DNA from: Candidatus Acidiferrum typicum
GTDB lineage: Bacteria; Acidobacteriota; Terriglobia; Acidiferrales; UBA7541
DNA length: 64,000 nucleotides
NCBI GenBank assembly: GCA_002478115.1
Contig: DLMH01000061.1
Coordinates: forward strand, 9,675 to 73,674
Direction of reading: 5' to 3'
The notes beneath the pieces are model-generated. The model was given only the letters and a program-made list of their open reading frames with translations, did not search any database and was not told the origin of the DNA. The translations under genes were made by a program, and so were the position numbers. This document shows, piece by piece, positions 1 through 8,769 of this stretch. How positions within the stretch are numbered: the stretch's first letter is position 1; each line of letters opens with the position of its first letter.

Positions 1-1
1 C

Positions 2-226
2 GTACCGGATGGCAAGCATCCCGTCTGGTTCAACGTCAAATGGCTGCGCGATGCCCATCCCGACTGGTTCCGCGAAGATCTCTCCAAGCTTTTTGCCATG
101 CTCGCCGCGCGCCAGATTCAACCGGTCATCGCCGCCAGGATGCCGCTGCGCGAAGCCGCGCGCGCCAACGAGCTCCTCGAAAAAGCCCAGGTTTCCGGGA
201 AAATTATTCTGCTCTGCCAGGAATGA
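2..226 (+). CDS. C-terminal fragment of an MDR-family zinc-binding dehydrogenase / quinone oxidoreductase-like protein (5' end outside window)
   Basis: The reading frame is open at the left edge and closes with TGA at 224-226, giving the last 74 residues of a protein. The tail has an amphipathic helix region (REAARANELLEKAQVSGKI) followed by a hydrophobic strand ending in KIILLCQE. This matches the C-terminal end of medium-chain dehydrogenase/quinone oxidoreductase proteins, in which the AxxALE..G..GKIVL pattern closes the catalytic fold. No catalytic or NADPH-binding part is in the window, so substrate and cofactor cannot be read. The family call rests only on this tail pattern. Confidence 0.6.
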   Translation, partial: VPDGKHPVWFNVKWLRDAHPDWFREDLSKLFAMLAARQIQPVIAARMPLREAARANELLEKAQVSGKIILLCQE

Positions 227-293
227 AGCCACGCGCGGCAGTGCTCGCCCTGCCGCTTCGCAACTTAACAGTGTGTGGGAAAAGCACAGTTCC

Positions 294-381
294 GTCATTC
301 CGAACGGAGTCTGCGGAGTGAGGAATCCCTCTTTTCTTGGGGTTGCTTCAAAGAGAGATTCCTCGCTTCGCTCGGAATGAC
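294..381. repeat. Palindromic extragenic repeat, GTCATTCCGA family
   Basis: The element starts with GTCATTCCGA and ends with its inverse TCGGAATGAC, with internal GAGGAATCCCTCT and AGAGATTCCTC arms that also pair. It lies between the dehydrogenase tail and the convergent STAS gene. It is the long-hairpin version of a repeat seen at several other intergenic places in the window. Confidence 0.7.
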
Positions 382-408
382 GAACCAAGCCACTTTTTCC
401 GCAGCCTT

Positions 409-768
409 TTAAATCATTCTGCCGCCGGGCCTGCCGGCTCCTTCGAACAAGCACAGCAGGTTCGTCATGCTGAACAATTCGCTTACCTGCTGGCTTGCGT
501 TGATGATCTCGATCCGGCAGCCCCGCGTGCGCCCACTCACGTACAAGCCCACAACCGTTCCCAGACCCGCGCTGTCAATCTGCGGCACTCCCTGCAAATC
601 CAGCACGATCCGTTTCCGTTCCGGAATCAGCGGCTTTACTTCATCCTTCAGGGAAGGCGCATTCTCATACGTCAATCTGCCAAAGCATTCCACCACCGTC
701 GCGCCCACTGCCTCAAAAGAGTGCACTCGAAATCCGCGCGCTGAACTCCTTGCGTCTTCCGTGGACAT
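409..768 (-). CDS. STAS-domain anti-sigma factor antagonist
   Basis: A 119-residue single-domain STAS protein. The phosphorylatable serine sits in the signature DSAGLG (Ser66), after the strand RIVLDLQGV that precedes it in SpoIIAA/RsbV-type proteins. Such proteins bind and titrate an anti-sigma kinase when unphosphorylated, in partner-switching control of sigma factors or of other regulators. No kinase or phosphatase partner is visible next to it. I chose the ATG at 768 because GGGAGGT lies about 5 bases upstream; a longer start at 807 lacks such a site. The C-terminal glycine-rich tail (EGAGRPGGRMI) is short and probably disordered. Confidence 0.85.
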   Translation of the reverse strand: MSTEDARSSARGFRVHSFEAVGATVVECFGRLTYENAPSLKDEVKPLIPERKRIVLDLQGVPQIDSAGLGTVVGLYVSGRTRGCRIEIINASQQVSELFSMTNLLCLFEGAGRPGGRMI

Positions 769-955
769 TAGACCTCCCGCCGCCCCTTCCCTCCGTGTCC
801 CAGCCAATCCCAGAGTCTTTATCCCACTCCCCCGCCAAACACAAGCAGGGAATACGGACCTGGGCTATCCTGCTCGCCGCAGGCCTGCCAGCCGCCCTCC
901 TCTGGCTGCCGCCCTCGATTGTGGTATACCTGAATACAACCCGAGGAGAAATCGT

Positions 956-1780
956 TTGAAGCTCAAAGAAATGGTCTATCTTTTTGGCCTGAAGCCCACG
1001 CCGAAGACCTTTCCCTACGAACTCCGCCACCTCGATCTACCCTCCGACGGCAGAATCACCTACGCCAGGTGGCTGCATCCCAAGGAGCACGGCCGCCCGA
1101 TGTCCCAGGAAGTTGTGGATGAGCTGCGCAAATTCCTTTCACCGGGCGATGTCGCACTGGATATTGGCGCGCATACTGGCGACACTACCCTCCCCATCGC
1201 TCTCGCCACAGGCAAAACGGGCTGCGTCCTCGCTTTCGAGCCCAATCCCTACGTCTTCGCCATTCTGCAGCAGAATGCCGCCCTCAATCCGGAGAAGACG
1301 CGCATCATTCCGCTCATGTTTGCCGCTTCCCCTGAAGACGCTTCCCTCGAATTCCACTATTCCGATTCCGGATTCTGCAATGGCGGCAGCTTTGAGGGCA
1401 TCAGCAAGTGGTTCCACTTCCATGCCTTCGCGCTGCAGGTGCAGGGCAGGAATGTTCACGCTCTGCTGAAGCAATCGTATCCGGAGCTGATCCCCAAGAT
1501 TCGTTTCGTGAAGATTGACACCGAGGGCTACGAGCCGTTCGTCCTCGAATCGCTGCGCGAGCTGATCACACAGACCAGGCCGTATATGAAAATCGAAGTC
1601 TACACGCACCTGAGCCGCGAGCGACGCCGGGCCTTGCACCGCTCCATCACCTCCTTGGGCTACACCATCCGCCGCATCATTGACGATAGCCACTATTGGG
1701 GCGAAGTCCTCGCCGAGGACGACATGACCAAGTGGCGCTGGTTTGACATCTTCTGCCTGCCCAACCCCACTTCTTCCTGA
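956..1780 (+). CDS. FkbM-family SAM-dependent methyltransferase
   Basis: A 274-residue class I methyltransferase. The SAM-binding glycine motif ALDIGAHTGD (residues 67-76) is followed by the acidic loop FEPNP (94-98), and the family hallmark KIDTEGYE lies at 186-193. FkbM proteins O-methylate sugars, lipids or polyketides; the substrate here cannot be deduced. The reading frame is open much further upstream, but the first part is low-complexity and antisense to the STAS gene. The start is the TTG at 956, because CGAGGAGAA lies 7-10 bases ahead of it; the ATG at residue 6 is an alternative. There is no glycosylation cluster around it, so it is probably a single transcription unit. Confidence 0.85.
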   Translation: MKLKEMVYLFGLKPTPKTFPYELRHLDLPSDGRITYARWLHPKEHGRPMSQEVVDELRKFLSPGDVALDIGAHTGDTTLPIALATGKTGCVLAFEPNPYVFAILQQNAALNPEKTRIIPLMFAASPEDASLEFHYSDSGFCNGGSFEGISKWFHFHAFALQVQGRNVHALLKQSYPELIPKIRFVKIDTEGYEPFVLESLRELITQTRPYMKIEVYTHLSRERRRALHRSITSLGYTIRRIIDDSHYWGEVLAEDDMTKWRWFDIFCLPNPTSS

Positions 1781-1813
1781 ATCTGTTCCCGGATTTTCTT
1801 TCTGCACCGCCCG

Positions 1814-2788
1814 CTACCCGGTGCGGAAGAGGAAATGCCACGCCACATCCACGGCCGCATGCACCAACGTTGACGCGAAAATCGAGCCGCTCTTTCGCCA
1901 CGTCCAGCCATAGAATATTCCCGCAATCGTCGCCAGCGCCGCGTACCGCCAGTTCGGGAAACCCATGTTTGTGATGTGCGAGAAACCGAAGAGCAGCGAC
2001 GCCGTCCACCATCCCGCCCAATCCGTCTTGGAATCCCGCGCCAGCAGATTCTGCAGCAGCCCGCGAAACAATAACTCCTCCGGCCACGCCGTGAACACCA
2101 AGATCGCCAGCGAACTGAACAGCAACCCGCTCCACCGCTCCCACTGTGGCGCGAACGTGAGGAAGTGCATCCCCGTGCCCAGTGGAACCGCGATGCAGCC
2201 GAACGCCACGAAGCTCCCCAGCACATAGAATCCCCAGCTTTTTCCCCATCCAATCGAATAGCCAATCCCTTTCAGCCGCCGCACCAGCACAAACGCCGCC
2301 AGCGCCACATTCACTGCCACCAGCACCGTCATCACATAAGCCAGCCGCGCATTTGGAAATGGCCACAGCCAGTGCGATGACCCGAACTTCACGAACACCC
2401 AGATGCCCGCCAGCGTCACATAATCCTGCCACGCTCCGGGTGCCGCTCCTCCCGCAGACACGGCCAGGCCCAGCGGCACAAAGATCAGCCCTGCCATCGC
2501 GCCTGCGCGCGCCACCGCAAACGTTCCCGTTCCCAACAGGTACACCACGTAAAACACAAACACGCACGCGCCCAGGAAAAACCCGCCGCCCGGCCCGAAT
2601 TTTTCCGCCCAACCTTCTGCCACATCGCGCGCCGCGAACGCCAACATCAGCAAGAGGAAAAATGCAAAAACGGTCAGCATCGCGCCAAACGCGCGCCCTC
2701 CGTATCCCTGCCACGATGCGTACAGCGCCCCGCCAAGGCACAACCCTGCCCAAATTCCCAACACCGCCCAAATCCCAAGCTGTCTCAT
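1814..2788 (-). CDS. CPBP-family intramembrane glutamic endopeptidase
   Basis: A 324-residue multi-spanning membrane protein with about eight hydrophobic segments. The C-terminal part has the ABI/CAAX-protease motifs: EELLFRG (237-243), FGFSH (267-271) and a late histidine in LVHAAVD (308-314). These supply the catalytic glutamate and histidines of Rce1/CPBP proteases, which cleave peptides or prenylated tails within the membrane; bacterial members have been linked to bacteriocin immunity and protein processing. The N-terminal 200 residues are poorly conserved membrane segments. The ATG at 2788 follows GAGGAAAAAGCGGG; a longer frame to 2854 lacks such support. It converges with the methyltransferase. 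Confidence 0.85.
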   Translation of the reverse strand: MRQLGIWAVLGIWAGLCLGGALYASWQGYGGRAFGAMLTVFAFFLLLMLAFAARDVAEGWAEKFGPGGGFFLGACVFVFYVVYLLGTGTFAVARAGAMAGLIFVPLGLAVSAGGAAPGAWQDYVTLAGIWVFVKFGSSHWLWPFPNARLAYVMTVLVAVNVALAAFVLVRRLKGIGYSIGWGKSWGFYVLGSFVAFGCIAVPLGTGMHFLTFAPQWERWSGLLFSSLAILVFTAWPEELLFRGLLQNLLARDSKTDWAGWWTASLLFGFSHITNMGFPNWRYAALATIAGIFYGWTWRKSGSIFASTLVHAAVDVAWHFLFRTG

Positions 2789-2990
2789 CCCGCTTTTTCC
2801 TCGCTCCTCATTTTCTCGCCTGCCTACAAACCGGCATCCCTGCGATTTCCTCATTGCACACCAAGCCTACTCCTGGCTTGCCCTGGCGGCCCGCTGACTG
2901 ATACGTATTGGGTAAGCAGAGTATCCGCGCCACGCATTCCCAGGGTTCCGGATCGCTGGTCGCTGATATCTGATAACTGGTAAACCCCAA

Positions 2991-4115
2991 TTGAAACGCC
3001 TCTCTTACATCGACTGGATGCGCGGCCTCGCTTGCCTCCTGATGTTTCAAACCCATTGCTACGACTCTTGGCTCCGCCCTGAGCAGCGCGAGACACCGTT
3101 CTTCCGATTGTCGCAACTCGGCGGCACACTCCCCGCGCCGCTTTTTATTTTTCTTGCAGGCGTTTCCGTTGCCCTCATCACCGGCAAACTCCGCGAGAAG
3201 GGAATTGCCCGCAACGCTATCGCTCGCCAAACTATCCTCCGCGGCGCCGAAGTCTTTGGCTACGGTATCCTCTTGCGCATCCAGGAGTTTCTCCTCGGCT
3301 TCAGGTCTGCTCCCTGGACCGATCTCCTCCGCGTTGACGTGCTCAACATCCTCGGCCTCTCCATAATGTTGATGGGCGTGCTCTGCTGGTTTGCCTCCGC
3401 CGCCACGCCTTCGCTCGCTCGCCGCCGCAGCGTGTTCGCCGCGCTCCTTACCGCAGCGCTCATCGCGCTCGCCACGCCGCCTCTCTGGACCACCTGGCGC
3501 CCGCGCTTCCTCCCCTGGTTCCTCGAGTCGTACATCAATGGCGTGCATACTTTCAAGGAGCCGCAGACCTGGCTCTTTCCGATCTTTCCCTGGGCCGCCT
3601 TCGCTTTTGCCGGACTCGCCGCCGGCTTCCTCATCTTCTCGGACTTTGCCCACCGCCGCGAGTCTCTTTTCTTCGCTCTCCTCGGCTTGGCCGGCATGTT
3701 TGCCAGCGTTCTCTCGATTCTCTTCGATACTTCCCCAATCCGGCTCTATGCCGTTTACGACTACTGGCATTCCAACCCCGATTTTCTCCTGATGCGTTGC
3801 GGCGTGCTCCTCGTCATTCTCTCGCTTGTTTACGCGTGGTGCCGCTTTGGCTTCGCGCAAAAGCGTTTCAGCCCGCTCATCCAACTGGGTAACACCTCGC
3901 TCCTCGTCTATTGGGTGCACATCGAATTCGTTTACGGATCTCTCTCCATCATGCCCAAGCGCGCCTGTTCCATTCCCCGGGCTACCCTGGGCCTCGCGAT
4001 CATCTTTCTTTCCATGCTGGCGCTCTCCCTCCTCCGCACTCGTTGGAAGCGCTCCTCCCAAAAAACGAAAAGCGCTCCCGCCGCATCGGAGCGCCCCATC
4101 CTCGCCAAATCCTGA
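2991..4115 (+). CDS. DUF1624 / YeiB-type membrane acyltransferase (heparan-alpha-glucosaminide N-acetyltransferase-like)
   Basis: A 374-residue integral membrane protein with roughly ten hydrophobic helices. The N-terminal signature YIDWMRGLACLLM, followed by a histidine in the first loop (QTHCYDSW), is typical of the heparan-alpha-glucosaminide acetyltransferase-like family (DUF1624), distant relatives of acyltransferase 3. Members transfer acyl groups across the membrane onto sugars; the acceptor is unknown here. The start is a TTG at 2991, since no ATG precedes the conserved N-terminus and the ribosome binding site is weak (GGTAAACCCC). The C-terminus ends with a basic cytoplasmic tail. 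It is convergent with the FtsB gene. Confidence 0.75.
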   Translation: MKRLSYIDWMRGLACLLMFQTHCYDSWLRPEQRETPFFRLSQLGGTLPAPLFIFLAGVSVALITGKLREKGIARNAIARQTILRGAEVFGYGILLRIQEFLLGFRSAPWTDLLRVDVLNILGLSIMLMGVLCWFASAATPSLARRRSVFAALLTAALIALATPPLWTTWRPRFLPWFLESYINGVHTFKEPQTWLFPIFPWAAFAFAGLAAGFLIFSDFAHRRESLFFALLGLAGMFASVLSILFDTSPIRLYAVYDYWHSNPDFLLMRCGVLLVILSLVYAWCRFGFAQKRFSPLIQLGNTSLLVYWVHIEFVYGSLSIMPKRACSIPRATLGLAIIFLSMLALSLLRTRWKRSSQKTKSAPAASERPILAKS

Positions 4116-4138
4116 CTCTCTGCCTTTTCTTTTTTTGC

Positions 4139-4483
4139 CTATTGCGTCTTCGCCGCCGTCCCGCTCTCATTGGCCGCGGCGGGCAACTTGATAATTACTT
4201 CTCCCGGCCGCGCCTGGCCCAACTCTTCCCGCGCAATCTTCTCAATGGTTTGCGGGTCCGTTTTCAAATCCTTCACGTCGCCTTCGAGCGCCGCATTTTC
4301 CTTGTTCAGCCGCTCGATCTCTGTATTTACTTTTTCAATCTCTTTCTGCTTCTGGTGCATGGCCAGGAATCCGTGTGCTCCGAATACATTGTGCACCAGC
4401 AACACGGCCACGAACACGGCCAGCAGGTGCCGCCCGTAGTGCTGCGCCAGGCCCTTCCATTTTTCCTGTGGTTGCACCGTCAT
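4139..4483 (-). CDS. ftsB: FtsB/DivIC-type septum formation initiator
   Basis: A 114-residue bitopic protein. It has a short cytoplasmic N-terminus, one membrane helix (about residues 19-37) and a heptad coiled coil (about 42-78, KQKEIEKVNTEIERLNKEN), then the conserved end IEKIAREELGQARPGEVII. This is the standard FtsB/DivIC layout. In cell division the protein links FtsL and FtsQ in the divisome at midcell. The REELG..RPGE signature makes the family assignment firm. The C-terminal tail (AANESGTAAKTQ) is disordered. It stands alone, transcribed toward the DUF1624 gene. Confidence 0.9.
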   Translation of the reverse strand: MTVQPQEKWKGLAQHYGRHLLAVFVAVLLVHNVFGAHGFLAMHQKQKEIEKVNTEIERLNKENAALEGDVKDLKTDPQTIEKIAREELGQARPGEVIIKLPAAANESGTAAKTQ

Positions 4484-4646
4484 CCGTCATCGTGGATCGT
4501 CATCGCGCGATCCATCCCCAACAATGAATCTTCTTCCACCGTCCGCTCCGCCGATACACATATTCTCCGCGTCCGTGTCGAACCCTCCACCGCCTCCCTC
4601 CGCCGCCCATTTGCCTTTTCTTCTTCCCTGGTGCCAGGCGGGTGTC

Positions 4647-4682
4647 ATCTCGAGCGAAGCGAGGGATCTGCTTTCCGCAGTC
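4647..4682. repeat. Short extragenic repeat, GTCATCTCGAGCGAAGCGAGG type
   Basis: GTCATCTCGAGCGAAGCGAG followed by GGATCTGCTTTCC, a member of the same dispersed family seen near 27.3, 35.0 and 50.5 kb. It lies in the 280-base gap between ftsB and cutA, which otherwise shows no gene. Confidence 0.6.
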
Positions 4683-4761
4683 TACCGCAAGGACATGGTT
4701 TTTCTTGCGTCTCTGCCTCCCATCCCCTCCTCATATACAATCATTCGCAGAGAGGATCTTC

Positions 4762-5088
4762 ATGCCACGCGCCACGCCATTCCGCCTCGTTCTGGTCACC
4801 TGCGGCTCTCTCCCCGAAGCCCGCAAAATCGCCGGAGCCGTCGTCGAGAAACACTTCGCCGCCTGCGTCAACATCCTCACCGCGCCTGTGGAATCGCTCT
4901 ACACCTGGAAGGGCAAACTCGAACGTTCCCGCGAACACCTGCTCCTCATCAAGACCACCGCCAAGCGCCTCAAAGTCCTGGAAAGGGAAGTCCTCCGCCT
5001 CCACTCCTACGACACTCCCGAATTCCTCGTCCTACCCATCGCCGCCGGCTCCCGTGCCTACCTCCGCTGGCTCGCCGAAAACACGTAG
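4762..5088 (+). CDS. cutA: CutA-type divalent-cation tolerance protein
   Basis: A 108-residue cytoplasmic protein of the CutA family, which forms very stable ferredoxin-fold trimers. Family marks are VTCGSLPEARKIA near the N-terminus, AACVNIL, SLYTWKGKLE and the C-terminal HSYDTPEFLVLPI. E. coli CutA1 has been linked to copper and other divalent-cation tolerance, though the molecular role is still debated. The ATG at 4762 is chosen because AGAGAGGA lies 5-8 bases upstream and the conserved fold begins directly after it. A longer frame starting at 4642 only adds repeat-derived sequence. Confidence 0.9.
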   Translation: MPRATPFRLVLVTCGSLPEARKIAGAVVEKHFAACVNILTAPVESLYTWKGKLERSREHLLLIKTTAKRLKVLEREVLRLHSYDTPEFLVLPIAAGSRAYLRWLAENT

Positions 5089-5090
5089 GG

Positions 5091-5172
5091 GTCCAGCACG
5101 CTGGACCCCATGTCCGCAAAATCTCTGCGTCTTGGCTACTTTGGAGTGCGGCGGCTTGCCGCCGCTTTTACG
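5091..5172. repeat. Paired hairpin repeat (GGGGTCCAGC..GCTGGACCCC plus a GCGGC hairpin)
   Basis: A perfect hairpin, GGGGTCCAGCACGCTGGACC(CC), starts two bases after the cutA stop. It is followed about 30 bases later by TTTGGAGTGCGGCGGCTTGC with its pairing arm. The same two units occur in reverse order and orientation at 25361-25461, so this is a composite dispersed repeat. It may also terminate cutA transcription. Confidence 0.65.
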
Positions 5173-5224
5173 GCCGCAGGCGTTGACCACGCCCCGCTGT
5201 CAACGCGCCACCGGTCACCCAAGC

Positions 5225-6367
5225 CTACACGTACAACAGCGCCTGATCCAAATCCGCAATAATATCTTCCACGTCCTCGATACCCACGCTCAGCCGCACC
5301 AGGCTGTCCGTAATCCCCACGCGGTCCCGCACTTCCTTCGGCATGGACGAGTGCGTCATTTGCGCCGGCAGCGAAATCAGCGACTCCACGCCGCCCAGAC
5401 TCTCCGCGAGCGCGCAAATCTTCACCTGATTCAGGAACCGCCGCGCCGCCCCTTCCTCTCCCAGATCAAACGCCAGCATCGCTCCTGGTCCCTTCTGTTG
5501 CTTGCGCGCCAAATCATGCTGCGGGTGCGACGCCAGCCCAGGGTAAAACACCTTCCGCACCTTCGGATGCGCGTCCAGGTGCCGCGCCACCGCCAGTCCG
5601 TTCGCGTTGTGCTGCAGCATGCGCACCGCGAGGGTCTTCAGCCCGCGCGACGTCAGAAAACAATCCATCGGCGCCAGCCCCGCTCCCGCTGATTTTTGTA
5701 TGAAATAAATTTTCTCCGCATCTTCCGGCCGCGTCAGGATCACTGCTCCCCCCGTCGCGTCGCTGTGTCCGTTCATGTACTTCGTCATGGAGTGCACCAC
5801 GATGTGCGCCCCCAGTTCAATCGGCCGTTGCAGATACGGCGTCAGGAACGTGTTGTCCACCACCAGCGTCGTCCGCCGTTCATTCGCCAGTTTGGCCATC
5901 GCCGGAATGTCCGTGATGCGCATGGTCGGATTTGTCGGCGTCTCGATGTAGATCATCTTCGTGTTCGGCCGCAGCGCTCCCAGCACAATCGCCGGATCGG
6001 TCGTGTCCACGAAGCTGAACTCCAGTCCGAAGTGCACCAGCAACTGCGTCGTCAGCCGGTACACGCCGCCGTACACCGCTTCCGAGAGCACGATGTGGTC
6101 GCCCGGCCGCAGCAAGCGGAACACCGCGTCAATCCCCGCCATCCCCGTCGTGAACACATACGCGCTGTGCCCGCCTTCCAGCTTCGCCACCGTGCGTTCC
6201 AGCGCTTTGCGGTTCGGGTGATTTGTCCGCGCGTAGTCGTAGCCGCCCCTCGGCTTCCCCAACTCCTCATACACATACGTGGAAGTCTGATAGATCGGGG
6301 CTGTCACCGCGCCTGTTGTTGGATCGGGTTCCTGTCCCACGTGTATGGCGTTCGTCGCAAATCCCAT
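5225..6367 (-). CDS. Cys/Met-metabolism PLP-dependent enzyme (cystathionine gamma-synthase / gamma-lyase type)
   Basis: A 380-residue fold-type I PLP enzyme. The phosphate-contacting YxR motif is in YDYARTNHP (about 43-51), and the aldimine lysine is Lys196 in SMTKYMNGHSD. IETPTNPTM (141-149) and SLGGVESLI are further family marks. The family includes cystathionine gamma-synthase, gamma-lyase, beta-lyase and O-acetylhomoserine sulfhydrylase; sequence motifs alone do not separate these, so the exact reaction is left open. It works in the cytoplasm in transsulfuration or methionine synthesis. The start ATG at 6367 follows GAGGAGAAGAGC. No other methionine genes are beside it, and I found no SAM riboswitch in the leader. 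Confidence 0.88.
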   Translation of the reverse strand: MGFATNAIHVGQEPDPTTGAVTAPIYQTSTYVYEELGKPRGGYDYARTNHPNRKALERTVAKLEGGHSAYVFTTGMAGIDAVFRLLRPGDHIVLSEAVYGGVYRLTTQLLVHFGLEFSFVDTTDPAIVLGALRPNTKMIYIETPTNPTMRITDIPAMAKLANERRTTLVVDNTFLTPYLQRPIELGAHIVVHSMTKYMNGHSDATGGAVILTRPEDAEKIYFIQKSAGAGLAPMDCFLTSRGLKTLAVRMLQHNANGLAVARHLDAHPKVRKVFYPGLASHPQHDLARKQQKGPGAMLAFDLGEEGAARRFLNQVKICALAESLGGVESLISLPAQMTHSSMPKEVRDRVGITDSLVRLSVGIEDVEDIIADLDQALLYV

Positions 6368-6432
6368 GCTCTTCTCCTCAGTCTTCTGCGTAATCCGTGC
6401 TCAATTTCGTAACCTGCCGCCAACCGCTTGCT

Positions 6433-6449
6433 GCAGCGGACCCCGCTGC
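6433..6449. other. Small hairpin in the leader of the PLP enzyme gene
   Basis: GCAGCGG-ACC-CCGCTGC forms a 7-bp stem about 65 bases upstream of the PLP gene start. It has no T-run and matches no riboswitch I know. The rest of the roughly 300-base gap (6368-6665) shows no gene. Confidence 0.35.
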
Positions 6450-6665
6450 TCCGTGCATTGCCAATCTTTGGCCCCACGCTACCCGCTTCATTCTACAAGG
6501 AAAAACCAGCGCCATCCGCATTCGTTGCACCAAAAGCCACCGAAGTTACAAGAGCCTCCGCCGCGAGTCAAATCCAACTTAAGTTTCCCAGCCCGCAATC
6601 TCTAGCAACCATTCCCCCTCCTCTTGACGTTTCTCCTGCTTCCGTGGACGATGAGGTGGACACCT

Positions 6666-7070
6666 ATGCGACCCTACCGCTCTTCATTCGTTGCCTTCGC
6701 TTTGCTCGCCACTCTGGCGGCCACCCTTCCTCTCCCTGCTCGGCAGGACGCGCCGCCTCCAAAAAGCTCCGCTCCCGCTCCGGCTAATCGCCTCACCATC
6801 GAAGTCACCGGCGGCGACGCCAACAAGCCCGTCGAAAACGCCAGCGTCTACTTGAAGACCGTCGAGGAACACCGCCTCAAAGACAAGAAGACCGAGGTCA
6901 GCGTCAAGACCAATCAGGATGGCGTCGCCCACATTCCCGATGTTCCTCTCGGCCGCGTCCTGATTCAGGTGGTTGCCGACGGCTGGAAATCCTACGGCCA
7001 CTGGTACGATATCAGCGATCCCAAGCAAACCATCTCGATTCATCTCGAACGTCCGCCCAAGTGGTACTAA
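6666..7070 (+). CDS. Secreted protein with carboxypeptidase-regulatory-like beta-sandwich domain
   Basis: A 134-residue protein with a cleavable signal peptide (FVAFALLATLAATLPLPA), a short proline/alanine linker and one compact beta domain. The domain pattern, LTIEVTGGDANKPVENASVY through TNQDGVAHIPDVPLG and VLIQVVADGWKSY, is that of a carboxypeptidase regulatory-like (transthyretin-like) domain. Such domains are common in secreted proteins and mediate binding or assembly rather than catalysis. The ATG at 6666 has AGGTGG upstream; the in-frame ATG at 6651 is an alternative. It sits upstream of the permease gene but is separated from it by 440 bases. Confidence 0.7.
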   Translation: MRPYRSSFVAFALLATLAATLPLPARQDAPPPKSSAPAPANRLTIEVTGGDANKPVENASVYLKTVEEHRLKDKKTEVSVKTNQDGVAHIPDVPLGRVLIQVVADGWKSYGHWYDISDPKQTISIHLERPPKWY

Positions 7071-7510
7071 TTCGTCCCCTCTTGGTTCCTTCCCACATTC
7101 TCTTAGCCATGTTTCTTTTCGGCACTTCCAATTGCATTGCCTAAGCACCTTCCGTGGCATTTTCTGAAACACTCCCCTTCCCATTTCTTACAGAAATCTT
7201 TTTTCCTTTTCCATTCGTTCGTGACCCAGGTCACATCGCCGCAAATCTTCTTCCAAAATCCTTTTTCTTCTCCTTCACTTGCCCGATTTTTGTGCAAACC
7301 GCATCATCGTGTTGAATTTCGCGGAGTTACTTCCTCTTTTCCGTCTCTTTCCACAAACTTATCAACACTTGTGTGCAAAACCTAATAGAACTGGAAATTG
7401 TCTCCTTGCACTTCGGCATCGTGCGTGCTCCGCCCTTGCTTCGTTCTCTTTTCCATCCTCTTTGACCCGCCCAAATCCCTGATGGTACAGTTCTTTATGC
7501 GGAACTCTCC
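7071..7510. other. 440-base pyrimidine-rich gap with one operator-like palindrome
   Basis: No reading frame with protein-like character is present. The plus strand is strongly pyrimidine-rich. One palindrome, GTGACC-CA-GGTCAC at 7221-7234, could be a regulator site. A single TTATCAACA at about 7354 resembles a DnaA box but stands alone. Confidence 0.4.
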
Positions 7511-8629
7511 ATGGCCGATACCTACGAAGGTCCCTTTTCTCTCCTCCAGATGTTCTGGGGCAATCTTGCCGCGCGTCCCCTGCGATGCTTCCTCAGCATT
7601 CTCGCCATCGCCATCCAAGTCGTTTTAATTCTTATGATTGTCGGCCTCACCTCCGGCGTCATCAACGAATGGGGCAAGCGCACCGAAGGCGTTGGCGCGG
7701 ATATTCTCGTTCAGCCGCCCAACTCTTCCATCTTTTTTGCTTTCTCCAGTGCCGTGATGCAGGAATCGCTCGCCGATCAGATTGAAAAAATCCCCGGCGT
7801 CGACGAAGTTGCCCCCACCCTGATCCTCTCTGACCCCAAAAGCCTGATAAACATCTTTTGCATTGACTACAAGCGCTTCAACGCCTTGAGCAAGGGCTTT
7901 TTCTTCCGGGATGGCCGGCCCTTCCAGGCTGCCGACGAAGCCATCGCCGACGACATCGTCGCGCAATCGCGCCACATCAAGGTCGGCGACACGTACACGC
8001 TCCTCAATCATCCCTTCAAAATCACCGGCATCGTCGCCCATGGGAAGGGAGCCCGCTTCTTTATCCCCCTGCGCACCGGGCAGGACATCGTCGGCGCCGA
8101 TAAACGCGTCTCCATGTTCTTTGTCCGCAGCAAGGGCGACATCGAGGGCACCCGCGCCGAAATCTTGAAGCTCGATCCTGAAAACCGCGTCCGCTCCATG
8201 TCCGAATACGTTTCCCTGATGAACTCCTCGAACCTCCCCGAACTCAAGCCCTTCATCCGCACCATGGTTGGCCTCGGTGTCGTCATCAGCTTTCTCGTCG
8301 TGCTCATGAATATGCACACCATGATCCTGGAGCGCACCCGCGAAATCGGCATTCTCAAGGCGCTGGGCTTCTCCCGCTTCGACATCATCAAGATGCTTCT
8401 CGGCGAGACGGCTTTCCTGACCATCGCCGGGAGTCTCGCAGGCATCGCCATCACATTTCTCGCCCAGGCCATCCTCAAGCAAACCAATCCCGGTCTCTCC
8501 ATCCTCCTCACGCCTGGCTGGATCTTCGGCTCCATTTTTCTGGCCTTGCTCGGGGCTGCCTTGGGTGCCACGGTTCCCGCACTTCGCGCCTCCGGCTTTG
8601 ATCCCGTCGAAGCGCTTGCCTACGAGTAG
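7511..8629 (+). CDS. FtsX-like ABC transporter permease (MacB family)
   Basis: A 372-residue permease with the standard MacB/FtsX layout: one membrane helix near the N-terminus (about 24-48), a large periplasmic MacB-type core domain (about 50-250), and three membrane helices at the C-terminus (about 255-280, 305-330, 340-362). The sequence TREIGILKALGFSR after the second helix is the conserved coupling motif that contacts the ATPase. Such permeases work in lipoprotein release, drug or peptide export, or envelope remodelling, with an ATPase encoded elsewhere; none is adjacent here. The ATG is at 7511, with GGAACTCTCC upstream as a modest ribosome binding site. Confidence 0.85.
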   Translation: MADTYEGPFSLLQMFWGNLAARPLRCFLSILAIAIQVVLILMIVGLTSGVINEWGKRTEGVGADILVQPPNSSIFFAFSSAVMQESLADQIEKIPGVDEVAPTLILSDPKSLINIFCIDYKRFNALSKGFFFRDGRPFQAADEAIADDIVAQSRHIKVGDTYTLLNHPFKITGIVAHGKGARFFIPLRTGQDIVGADKRVSMFFVRSKGDIEGTRAEILKLDPENRVRSMSEYVSLMNSSNLPELKPFIRTMVGLGVVISFLVVLMNMHTMILERTREIGILKALGFSRFDIIKMLLGETAFLTIAGSLAGIAITFLAQAILKQTNPGLSILLTPGWIFGSIFLALLGAALGATVPALRASGFDPVEALAYE

Positions 8630-8769
8630 TTCCTTCCACGCAACTCCTTACGTTTTCCTCAGCCCCATCGTTGCTTCGGCCTCGCGAAACTGGTATGAGG
8701 AAGGCATACGTTTGTGTCGGGTCCCGCCCGATGCCGGAACTGGCTGGTGCGGTCCTCAAGGAGAACACC

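Noticed and set aside
2808..4061. Long minus-strand frame of 417 codons opposite the DUF1624 gene
   Set aside because: It is the Glu/Arg/Gly-rich antisense shadow of a membrane-protein gene and shows no domain.
6368..6665. SAM-type riboswitch ahead of the Cys/Met PLP gene
   Set aside because: The leader has one small hairpin but none of the conserved core sequences of SAM-I, SAM-II or SAH riboswitches.
7321..7380. TTATCAACA as a DnaA box and a possible chromosomal origin
   Set aside because: Only one box-like site is present, with no dnaA or dnaN nearby and no A/T-rich unwinding region.
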